From positions 1-52,093 of the forward strand of contig CAYWFU010000013.1 of the NCBI GenBank assembly GCA_964457585.1: 52,093 nucleotides of DNA, written 5' to 3'. Below are positions 7,928-16,237 of this stretch, piece by piece. Each line of letters opens with the position of its first letter. The stretch's first letter is position 1. Under the pieces are notes generated by a model. The model had not been told where the DNA came from. It ran no database searches and saw only the letters and a program-made list of their open reading frames with translations. The DNA is from CAYWFU01 sp964457585 (GTDB lineage Bacteria; JACRDZ01). Position numbers and translations under genes: made by a program.

Positions 7928-9730
7928 ATGAGACAAATAAAAAAAATCATTCCTTTTGCTATGTTTATAATCTGTTTCAGTACATTTTATAGTTGCGGAA
8001 TTAAAAAAAATGCAAAAGATGATAAATTTCTGAACGAAACCAATCATTTAAATTATGCTAACTTGCAAGGTGTATGGGCTTTAAATAATGCAGAAATGTT
8101 TGCAGTTGGCGATGATGGAACTATTTTGTATTACAATGGGAATTTCCTGCAAACTTTGAATTCTACCATAAAAACACATCTTCATGGAATATGGGGGTTC
8201 AATTCCAGAAATATTTTTGCAGTTGGAGCAGAAGGCACAATATTACATTTTAACGGGATTGAATGGTCTTTAATGAATTCAGGTACAGATATCGATCTTT
8301 ACAGCATATGGGGAACTGATTCCACCAATATTTATGCTGTTGGTAATAGAGGGACAATTCTGCATTATAATGGTAATATATGGACTCGTATGAAATCAAA
8401 AACAATAAGCAATTTAAGATCAATTTCCGGGATAGATAACAAAAATATTTTTGCTTGCGGATGGGATGGAACTATACTCTATTTTAATGGAGAAAGCTGG
8501 AATCTTTTTACATCTTTTGGTAATATGCATATACATGGTATATTTTGCACAAAAGATAAAAATTTATTTGCGATAAATGATAGAGGTAATGTTTTGCATT
8601 TTGACGGCACTAAATGGAATATTTTAAAATATAAATTTGAAATACCATTTTATGGTATATGGGGAACCGGTTCTAATGATATATATGCAGCAGGAAATAT
8701 GGGTTCAATGCTTCATTATGAAAATAATAAATTATCTACAATGAAATCTGAAATAAATACCAATATGACAGCAATTTCCGGTAATAGTTCTCAAGATATT
8801 TATGCTGTGGGTCTTTATAATACTATTCTTCATTTTGATGGTAAAAAATGGAATAAAATTAGACAAGGAATCTTAGAATATTATAAAGCAGTTTTTTGCG
8901 TGGATTCAAAAAATATATTTATAGTTGGAAAAAATGGGAAGATTATATATTATAATGGGGATAAATGGACAATTCATACTTCAGGAACAAATGCTCATCT
9001 TTCATCAGTATGGGGTACAGGAAAAACTAATGTTTATACAGTAGGGGATAACGGGACTATTATCCATTATAACGGTGAAAAATGGGAACGTGTAAATTCT
9101 GGTACTGATATTAATCTTTATAAAATATGGGGTATCAGTCCTGATAATATTTATGCAGTTGGTGATATGGATGTGATTCTTCATTTTAATGGCACAAACT
9201 GGACAGAGGAAAAATGTCATACATTTTATCAAGCAACTGGACAGCTTTTAAGTATTGGTGGGACAGGCCCTAATAATATTTATTCAATTGGGGGATGTGG
9301 TAGTATAATGCATTTTGATAGCAGTAACTGGTCCAGTACTTTTTTAACAGCCAGCAATAATAATAAAAATATATGGGGTTATGGAACAGATATATGGAGT
9401 TATGGTAGAAATGATATTTTTTTTGTTGGATGGTTTGGCAGTATTTTGCATTTTGATGGTAAAAATGTTTCTATGATGGATTCTGGAACCGGTGTTCACC
9501 TTACAGGAATATGGGGTACAAAATTAAAAGATATTTTTGTTGTTGGAGGGAAAGGTACAATTTTGCATTATAATGGGAAAAAATGGGAACAAATGGATTC
9601 AAATACAGATTCTCCGCTTGCTGGAATTTGTGGGATAAATTCAAAAGATATATATGCAGTAGGCGCTGATATTATTTTACATTATAATGGTAACAAATGG
9701 GAGAAAATAAAGGATGTCAGTTCAACGTAA
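7928..9730 (+). CDS. lipoprotein of 14 propeller-type repeats, paralogue
   Basis: The 600-residue product is a paralogue of the protein at 6076-7884, with the same signal peptide layout (candidate lipid-modified C23) and 14 repeats of about 39 residues. Repeats 1-3 are practically identical between the copies, while repeats 4-14 differ at many positions. Several units here are degenerate: repeat 6 has E-N-N for N-G, and repeats 11-12 carry a short insertion with a duplicated W-G-Y-G-T / W-S-Y-G-R motif. AAAGGA about 8 nt before the ATG is a clear ribosome binding site, unlike the first copy. The gene overlaps the start of the next gene by 17 nt, so the two are probably co-transcribed. Confidence 0.86.
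   Translation: MRQIKKIIPFAMFIICFSTFYSCGIKKNAKDDKFLNETNHLNYANLQGVWALNNAEMFAVGDDGTILYYNGNFLQTLNSTIKTHLHGIWGFNSRNIFAVGAEGTILHFNGIEWSLMNSGTDIDLYSIWGTDSTNIYAVGNRGTILHYNGNIWTRMKSKTISNLRSISGIDNKNIFACGWDGTILYFNGESWNLFTSFGNMHIHGIFCTKDKNLFAINDRGNVLHFDGTKWNILKYKFEIPFYGIWGTGSNDIYAAGNMGSMLHYENNKLSTMKSEINTNMTAISGNSSQDIYAVGLYNTILHFDGKKWNKIRQGILEYYKAVFCVDSKNIFIVGKNGKIIYYNGDKWTIHTSGTNAHLSSVWGTGKTNVYTVGDNGTIIHYNGEKWERVNSGTDINLYKIWGISPDNIYAVGDMDVILHFNGTNWTEEKCHTFYQATGQLLSIGGTGPNNIYSIGGCGSIMHFDSSNWSSTFLTASNNNKNIWGYGTDIWSYGRNDIFFVGWFGSILHFDGKNVSMMDSGTGVHLTGIWGTKLKDIFVVGGKGTILHYNGKKWEQMDSNTDSPLAGICGINSKDIYAVGADIILHYNGNKWEKIKDVSST
8082..8417 (+). repeat. 336-bp tract identical to 6230-6565
   Basis: Second copy of the identical tract shared by the tandem propeller genes. 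Divergence starts abruptly at 8418. Confidence 0.95.
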
Positions 9731-12131
9731 TGAAATATTTTTAATTATGATTTTTTTTATATTTATTGCTGTATATACCGATGCATCAATGATAAAAAAA
9801 GATACGATCTGGAGTAAAAAAGACAGCCCATATATAATCGAAGAGGATTTAATTATTGAAAAAAATGCAGTACTTGCCATTGAACCCGGGGTTACTATAA
9901 AATTCAGGGAAAATCCGGGTAAAACTAAAATTAAATTAATAGTTAATGGGACATTAATAGCAAAAGGGGAAAAAGAAAATTTAATAAATTTTACATCTTT
10001 TTTTCCTAAAATAGGTATATGGGGAGGTATAATTTTCAATAAAACAAATGGAGAAAAAATAAGTATTATTGAATATTGTAAAATTGAATTTGCAGCAAAT
10101 GGAATTGGATGTTTTTCTTCATCCCCTAGAATCAGCAATAATATATTTTTATTGAATGATATTGCAATTGCATGTGAAGATTGGGCAAGTCCTGTAATAA
10201 GCAATAATTTAATTGAAAAAAATGGCGCTTTTCGAACAGCAATAGGCGGGATTTCATGCGCTGTTTATTCTAATCCGGAAATTGAAAATAATATAATTGA
10301 AAAAAATAATGGTTATGGTATTGGTGTTTCTGTTTTTTCATCTCCCAAAATATATAATAATAAAATCAGAAAAAACATCGGTCGCGGTATTGTTACACTG
10401 TCAATGTCCTCCCCCTCCATAATTAATAATGAATTGGTATTAAATAGCTGCTGCGGAATAGTAGCTTACCAGTCATCGCCAATAATAATTGGCAATGATA
10501 TATATGAAAATCAGGGATTTAATAATCAGGAGAAACGCGCTCCCGGTATAGCTGTTGGTCCCGGTTCAGCGCCTTTTATCAGTAATAATTTTATACATCA
10601 AAATGGCAGCGGAATTATGACAATGTTTTCTTATCCGACAATTACACAAAATATAATTAAAGATAATAAAACAGGAAATTTATTTCTTTTTGAAGATTCC
10701 AATCCAATAATTAATTATAATCATATTGAAATAAACAAAGATATTCCATCAGTTGCAATAAAAAATATAAAAGAACAAATTAATCTAAATAATAATTGGT
10801 GGGGGACACAGGATAAACAAGCTATCAGCGATAGTTTAAAAAGTTTAAATAGAGAGTCGCCGGTTGAAAAAATAGATTTTTCAAATATTCTGGATAAAAA
10901 AAATTTAATTTCCGAGTATAATTCGATTTCAAAAGATTCCCCATGTCCATGCTCACAAACGGATAATAAAAACAATCCTTTTAATATTTTTGGTGATAAC
11001 ATTTTATTTAATTCTTATCGTGATAATAATTGGGAAATATATTTAACTAATAAAAATGGCGATATGATGAAAAATTTAACAAATAATCAATATCATGATC
11101 TTTATCCAGTATTTTCTCCTGATGGCAGGAAAATTGTATTCAGTTCCAAAAGAACAGGTAATTTAGATCTTTTTATACTTGAATTGGATACAAATTTACT
11201 TACTCAGATTACTGATACTCCAACAAATGAAGAATTTCCAGCATGGTCATATGATGGTAAAAAAATTGCTTTCAAGCAAATGGAGAATTATACAAAACAG
11301 AATTATTACATAATTGATATTGATGGAAAAAATAGAATGCCTTTGGAAAAAGAACCTGATGGATACTATAATATATTTTTTTTATGGATGCCTATCCCAA
11401 AAACAGAGAATATTTTAAAAAAGAGCGAACAAAATTATCAGCAGGAAATAATTGATGAAGTAACAGGAATGAAATTAGTCTATGTCCCTCAGGGTGAATT
11501 TTTAATGGGGATTAATGAAGATGAATCTGATTCCAAACCGCAGCATAAAGTATATACAGATGCTTATTATATTGGGAAGTTTGAAGTAAATCAGAAAGAA
11601 TGGAATAAAATAATGAGTTATAATCCGTCACGTTTTAAAGGGGATGATTTACCTGTTGATTATGTAAGCTGGGATGATGTTCAGGATTTTTTGAAAATTT
11701 TAAGGGAAAAATCAAAAAAAAATTATGATTTACCTACTGAAGCTGAATGGGAAAAAGCAAGCAGAGCTGATAGTTTAACCCGATACTGTTTTGGTGATGA
11801 TCCAAAAGATCTGGATGATTATGCATGGTATTATAATAATTCAGGTATACAACCCCATCCTGTTGGCAAAAAAAAACCTAATAATTGGGGAATATACGAT
11901 ATGTACGGCAATATTCTTGAATGGTGCAGTGATTGGTATGATGAAAAATATTATTCAGCGAGTCAGTATAAAAATCCGGATGGCCCAGCTGCAGGAACAT
12001 TGCATATATTAAGAGGCGGGTCATGGCTAAATTATCAACCATCAGCAAATTCTTATTCACGTGTACGTCTTATTCCAAAGATAAAGCTGAATGATGTTGG
12101 ATTCAGATGTGTCCTGAGAATTAATAATTAA
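9714..12131 (+). CDS. secreted beta-helix / TolB-like / SUMF-domain protein
   Basis: The 805-residue protein has four parts. A signal peptide (1 to about 25) is followed by a right-handed parallel beta-helix (about 30-370) that starts with the typical D-T-I-W / E-P-G-V-T-I-K-F block and ends with N-N-W-W-G. A short TolB-like PD40 propeller segment follows (about 420-545: S-Y-R-D-N-N-W-E-I-Y, F-S-P-D-G-R-K-I-V-F). The C-terminal domain (about 585-805) is a formylglycine-generating-enzyme/SUMF1-like fold with M-V/K-x-V-P-x-G-E-F-x-M-G, L-P-T-E-A-E-W-E and L-R-G-G-S-W. The cysteine pair that catalyses oxidation in true FGE is absent after G-G-S-W, so this is a non-enzymatic relative, probably carbohydrate- or protein-binding. 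Start overlaps the upstream gene. It is a paralogue of 14458 and 16238, which lack the SUMF domain. Confidence 0.85.
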   Translation: MSVQRNEIFLIMIFFIFIAVYTDASMIKKDTIWSKKDSPYIIEEDLIIEKNAVLAIEPGVTIKFRENPGKTKIKLIVNGTLIAKGEKENLINFTSFFPKIGIWGGIIFNKTNGEKISIIEYCKIEFAANGIGCFSSSPRISNNIFLLNDIAIACEDWASPVISNNLIEKNGAFRTAIGGISCAVYSNPEIENNIIEKNNGYGIGVSVFSSPKIYNNKIRKNIGRGIVTLSMSSPSIINNELVLNSCCGIVAYQSSPIIIGNDIYENQGFNNQEKRAPGIAVGPGSAPFISNNFIHQNGSGIMTMFSYPTITQNIIKDNKTGNLFLFEDSNPIINYNHIEINKDIPSVAIKNIKEQINLNNNWWGTQDKQAISDSLKSLNRESPVEKIDFSNILDKKNLISEYNSISKDSPCPCSQTDNKNNPFNIFGDNILFNSYRDNNWEIYLTNKNGDMMKNLTNNQYHDLYPVFSPDGRKIVFSSKRTGNLDLFILELDTNLLTQITDTPTNEEFPAWSYDGKKIAFKQMENYTKQNYYIIDIDGKNRMPLEKEPDGYYNIFFLWMPIPKTENILKKSEQNYQQEIIDEVTGMKLVYVPQGEFLMGINEDESDSKPQHKVYTDAYYIGKFEVNQKEWNKIMSYNPSRFKGDDLPVDYVSWDDVQDFLKILREKSKKNYDLPTEAEWEKASRADSLTRYCFGDDPKDLDDYAWYYNNSGIQPHPVGKKKPNNWGIYDMYGNILEWCSDWYDEKYYSASQYKNPDGPAAGTLHILRGGSWLNYQPSANSYSRVRLIPKIKLNDVGFRCVLRINN

Positions 12132-12607
12132 TTTTTTATTTTATCATCATCTATCACTTTATAATCAACTTCTATTATATTATCATCATTTTTACGATTA
12201 TAAGTATTATTTGAATCATGATGATTAGTTCTATGAGTAAAATGCATAACTTCAATTTTTCCCTGATCACCAATAAGATAACTGAAAAAACTGCTGAAGA
12301 TGCTTATTAATATAGATCCAAAAAGAGCTGACAAAAAATTGTGGATCACAAATCCGTCAACAAACCATGATGTTAAATACAGCATTGCCGCATTAACAAC
12401 TAAAATTGATAATCCTAATGAAATAGCAGTTAATGGCAATGTGAAAAATAAAATAATCGGTCTTATTACTGCATTAACTATTCCAAGTATAAGACTGGCT
12501 ACAAGAGCGCTTGTAATATTTTTGATTTCTATACCTTTAATGAGATATGCAACAACTATTAAAGCTAAACTGTTTGTTATCCAGCGAATAAAAAATCCTT
12601 TTTTCAA
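12128..12607 (-). CDS. phage holin superfamily IV membrane protein (YvlD-like)
   Basis: The 159-residue product matches the DUF360/YvlD family, also named phage holin family 4 or mycobacterial 4-TMS holin. It has four hydrophobic helices within the first 115 residues, with N-A-V-I-R-P-I-I near 45-52 and W-F-V-D-G-F between helices 3 and 4, then an unusual hydrophilic tail rich in His, Asn and Asp. The name does not imply a prophage: chromosomal members are common and of unknown function. The start is TTG at 12607, preceded by AAAGGGGG at good spacing. The gene converges with the beta-helix/SUMF gene, overlapping by 4 bp. Confidence 0.82.
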   Translation of the reverse strand: MKKGFFIRWITNSLALIVVAYLIKGIEIKNITSALVASLILGIVNAVIRPIILFFTLPLTAISLGLSILVVNAAMLYLTSWFVDGFVIHNFLSALFGSILISIFSSFFSYLIGDQGKIEVMHFTHRTNHHDSNNTYNRKNDDNIIEVDYKVIDDDKIKN

Positions 12608-12719
12608 AATAGCCCCCTTTTTTTATCCTAATACTTAAATTTTAAAATATTGAAATTATTTAATACTTTAGATATTATATCAAAATAAATTATATAAATA
12701 AATTTAAATGTAATAAAGT

Positions 12720-12876
12720 AAAAGGGATGCTGTGGATGATGTTTCTTCTTTTACTCTTGCAGGATGCACTGTTGTCCCCTGGTTTTGATTTTATAGATTT
12801 TGAACTTGGGAAACAAGAAGAGCTGATAAATCTATATCCGGAACATGAAAATATTATTAAAAGGTTTACCAGATAA
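12720..12876 (+). pseudogene. cupin protein remnant (C-terminal 50 residues)
   Basis: The stretch encodes the C-terminal end of a small cupin: R-D-A-V-D-D-V-S-S-F-T-L-A-G-C-T-V-V-P in one frame, then G-F-D-F-I-D-F-E-L-G, L-Y-P-E-H and K-R-F-T-R-stop in the next. One extra base around 12779-12782 causes the frameshift. The pattern A-P-G-F-x-F-x-D-F-E with a terminal P-E-H-x-x-x-I-x-R-x-T is characteristic of YdbB-like cupins. The N-terminal metal-binding half is gone; upstream is AT-rich sequence with stops. Confidence 0.7.
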
Positions 12877-13190
12877 GTTTTAAATTGACTTTCTTATATA
12901 TAAGGATGTAAAATATTAACATATTAGTAATCATTCATCCATCAGTTTTCAGCATTCAGCCAAAACAAAAAAAACAAGGTAAAACAAATCTTTGATTTGA
13001 TACCATCTTATTTTAGCATTTAAATATTTTTAAGCTGATAGCTGATAACTGAACGCTTACATATTATTTACTTATCATAATTTGCATTATTAGTTATAAA
13101 TATACTATAATTAAGAAGTAAATCATTATATTTAAATGAAACAAAGTTAATATAATATCTATAAATATATATATAAGAAGGAATCCAAAA
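12877..13190. other. intergenic region with a short dispersed repeat
   Basis: No gene is visible. At 13033-13060 lies a segment containing GCTGATAGCTGA, which recurs at 19740-19751; both copies are followed by a variant of A-CTTAC. Bases 12937-12965 (TCAGTTTTCAGCATTCAG) are a loosely complementary partner of this motif, so the region could form a hairpin. The last 100 bases are AT-rich and probably hold the promoter of the downstream lipoprotein. Confidence 0.45.
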
Positions 13191-14411
13191 ATGAAATCTT
13201 TTAAAAAGCTAATATTTTTTTTATTTTTTTTTATCTTTTTTATAGGATGTACTGCGAAAAAAGACATTATTAAGGAAGCCCCAGCCGCATCAATAACTCC
13301 TGAAGGAAATGGAACTATTACAGGAAAAACAATCTTTTTGGATCAATATAATTTTTTAGAAAGCACCTATGTATATCTTTATAAAAAAATAGAAGACTTT
13401 CCGCATAAACCATTAGCAGTTTCATCCCCAAGTGATAAAGAAGGAAATTATAAAATTGAAGCAGTATCCGGACAATATTTTATCGCAGCAATTAAAAGAA
13501 AAAGCGGATTAACAACAGGTCCGATTGAAAATAATGATTATTTTGCTTTCTTTGGAGGAAATCCTGTAAATATTTTATATAATAAAGAAATAAGGATTAA
13601 TCTAAATTTAAGCAAAAAAATTATTCCTTCTCTGAAAAGAATCCCTGCAGAAGATAAAGAAAAAAGCGGTATAAAGGGAAAAATATTATATGAAGATGGG
13701 GTTTTAGAGAATGCATATGCGTTTGTTTATCAAACTACAGATTATAATTTAAAAGGTCCTGTCTATAATTTATCTTCTATTACAGGTAAAGATGGAACCT
13801 TTAGCATTGATTTGCCAGAAGGAACATATTGGTTATTAGCAAAAAAAAAGGAAGGTAAAAATATTATACCTAAAAAGGAGGCTACTCCCCCTAAAGTTAA
13901 TGATGAAGATGTTCTTGTTAGATTCAAATATATTGAAAATTTTGCAGGCCCATTGGAAAGTGGTGATTATTTTTCTTTTTATGATGAAAATCCTATTAAA
14001 GTGGAAAAGGGTTTTTATTCTAATGTGCTGCTAAATTGTATACAAAAAATTGGAGATGAGAAAAAAGGTTATACTAAACTAACTGATATGCGTTTAGAAG
14101 GAATAATAATAGATAAAAATGGAGAACCTGTTGAAAATATGTTTGCTTTTGCTCATCAGGGAGTACAAACAAGCCTGGATATGCCCAAGCCAAAATTTAT
14201 TTCAACCAGGACAAAAAAAGATGGGAAATTTATTCTGAATTTTACTGAAGAAGGCGTATATTATATTGGCGCAAAGCGAGTTTTAGGCAGAGTTCCGCAA
14301 TTTGGTGATTTATACGGTTATTATGTTAGTCCAGATAAAGATAATGCTGTAATTTTAAGAAAGGGGGCGGTAGTAGACGGTATTGTAATTAAGGTTTCAC
14401 CAATTGAATAG
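13191..14411 (+). CDS. lipoprotein with three carboxypeptidase-regulatory-like repeats
   Basis: The 406-residue product has a lipoprotein signal peptide with a good lipobox (F-I-G-C, C20). It then has three repeats of about 110-125 residues, beginning near 41, 157 and 297. Each has G-x-I-x-G-K/I at the start, a Y/F-A-F-V/A-x strand, K-D/E-G-x-F/Y-x-I, G-x-Y-x-x-A-x-K-R/K, and a shared G-D/D-Y-F-A/S-F-x-x-x-N-P segment. These resemble CarboxypepD_reg/CnaB-type beta-sandwiches used as stalk modules in exported proteins. No catalytic site is apparent. GAAGGA precedes the ATG. It lies among beta-helix and propeller genes and is probably part of the same surface protein set. Confidence 0.78.
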   Translation: MKSFKKLIFFLFFFIFFIGCTAKKDIIKEAPAASITPEGNGTITGKTIFLDQYNFLESTYVYLYKKIEDFPHKPLAVSSPSDKEGNYKIEAVSGQYFIAAIKRKSGLTTGPIENNDYFAFFGGNPVNILYNKEIRINLNLSKKIIPSLKRIPAEDKEKSGIKGKILYEDGVLENAYAFVYQTTDYNLKGPVYNLSSITGKDGTFSIDLPEGTYWLLAKKKEGKNIIPKKEATPPKVNDEDVLVRFKYIENFAGPLESGDYFSFYDENPIKVEKGFYSNVLLNCIQKIGDEKKGYTKLTDMRLEGIIIDKNGEPVENMFAFAHQGVQTSLDMPKPKFISTRTKKDGKFILNFTEEGVYYIGAKRVLGRVPQFGDLYGYYVSPDKDNAVILRKGAVVDGIVIKVSPIE

Positions 14412-14457
14412 TTAATTACTGCTACCCATTTTATAAAATTTTAAAGGGGGGAAAAAT

Positions 14458-16202
14458 ATGAATAGGAAATTTAATAAAATATTTTATTTAGGAATTATGT
14501 TTTTATTATGTATTTTTAGTAATATAAATGCATCACAAATAGATTATAAAATAACTAAAAATACAATTTGGGGACAAAGTCAAAGCCCTATATTTATTGA
14601 AAAAGATGTAATAGTAGAAAAAGGAGTCAAGCTTGTAATTGAACCAGGAGTCACTGTTAAATTTAAAGCTAATTTAGGTGGTCCAAAAGTCAGGATTTTA
14701 GTTGAAGGTTCATTAGTTGCAAAAGGTGAAGAAAAGAATCAGATTAATTTCATTGCTGATGCACTTAAACCTGGGGCATGGGGTGGTATAATTTTCAGTA
14801 AAACCGCAGGAGAAGAATTAAGTGTAATTGAATATTGTAAATTTGAATATGCTACATCAGCAATCGGGTGTTTTAGCGCTTCTCCTAAAATAAGTAATAA
14901 TTCATTTTTAACAAATGAAGTTGGAGTGGTTTGTGAAGACAGGTCTTCTCCAGAAATCGCAAATAATTATTTCTTTCACAATGGCACATTTCAAAGTTCG
15001 CCTGCAGGAGTTCAGGTTGCAATGTATTCAAATCCAGCAATAAAACACAATATTATGGAAAAAAATGTTGGTTATGGTGTATGTGTATCAACTTTTTCAT
15101 CACCGCTTATTTATAATAATTCCATTGGAGATGGAAGAGGCAGAGGTATACAAGCAAATTCATACAGTTCACCATCTATAATTAATAATAAAATATATAT
15201 TAATGGATGCAGCTGCGGTATTGTAGTATTCCAATCTTCACCAATAATAATGGGCAATAATATATATGATAACAGAGGTTATGCAATATCATTAGCTTTG
15301 GGCAGCAATGCAATAATTCACAATAATTATATACACGAAAATGGTTCAGGCATATTAGATATAGCTTCATCACCAACGATTACTTATAACTATTTAAAAG
15401 AAAACAAAGGTCCCGGGTTAATAATCTGTGACAATTCAGAACCAATTATTAATTATAATCATATTGAATTTATTCCAGATCATTTTTCAGTACGATTAAA
15501 TAATACATCAAATATTTTAAATTTAAGAAATAACTGGTGGGGAACTACAGATAAATCAAAGATTGAGAAAACTATTAAAATTGTAGACAACACAATTTTG
15601 TCTGCGAAAGTTGATTACTCAAATTTTAGAGATAAAGAAATTTCTTTTTTTGAATATCTTCCCAATCTAGAAGTAAAATCCAAAACATATTCACATGCAA
15701 ATCATCTGATTCCATGCAATCGTTTGAAAAATTCCTCCCTCGGGAGAACGNNNNNNNNNNATGGAATATATATGGTGATAAAATTCTATTCAGTTCATAT
15801 CGTGATAATAATTGGGAAATATATATGACTAATTCAGACGGAACAACATTGAAAAATTTAACAAATAATCCATATCATGATGTACACCCTGTTTTTTCAC
15901 CAGATGGGCAAAAAGTTGTATTTAGTTCTAAACGGAATGGGAATTCAGATATTTTTGTTTTAAATATTAATGATAATACTGTTCAGCAAATAACTAATTC
16001 AAGCTCAACCGAAGATTATCCAAGCTGGTCACCGGATGGTACAAAGCTGACATTTAAACAAATTGAAAATTTAAATGATTTTTATACAATTAATGCCGAT
16101 GGAACTAATCGAACCAGACTGGAAAGTGCGCCTCCAGGTTTTTATGATTTAGTTTTTATCTGGATGCCTGCAAAAGAAAATATGAACTTAAGTAAAAATT
16201 AG
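14458..16202 (+). CDS. secreted beta-helix / TolB-like protein, split by assembly gap
   Basis: A signal peptide (1 to about 26, ending N-I-N-A-S) is followed by a right-handed beta-helix domain with the same opening and N-N-W-W-G-T ending as its paralogues. After the run of ten N the TolB-like PD40 segment continues in another frame (W-N-I-Y-G-D-K-I-L-F, F-S-P-D-G-Q-K-V-V-F, W-S-P-D-G-T-K). By comparison with the intact paralogue at 16238 only a few residues are missing, so I treat this as one gene. The true gap length must differ from ten bases modulo three, or the bases beside it are wrong. AAAGGGGGG before the ATG is a strong ribosome binding site. The SUMF domain of the 9714 gene is absent. 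Confidence 0.8.
15751..15760. other. assembly gap (10 N)
   Basis: Ten consecutive N. The 20 bases before it contain CTCCCTCGGGAG, a perfect short palindrome, and CGTT/AACG flank it. This is either a hairpin that stalled assembly or low-quality sequence at a contig end. The gap lies inside a coding region and breaks its frame. Confidence 0.97.
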
Positions 16203-16237
16203 CATAGAAAATAAATTTAATTAAAGGAGGGATTTAA

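Noticed and set aside
7928..9730. Recent whole-gene duplication of the propeller lipoprotein
   Set aside because: Only the first part is identical; the rest is well diverged, so an old duplication followed by local conversion fits better.
12128..12607. Prophage holin
   Set aside because: The family name includes phage holin, but no other phage gene is near and chromosomal members are common.
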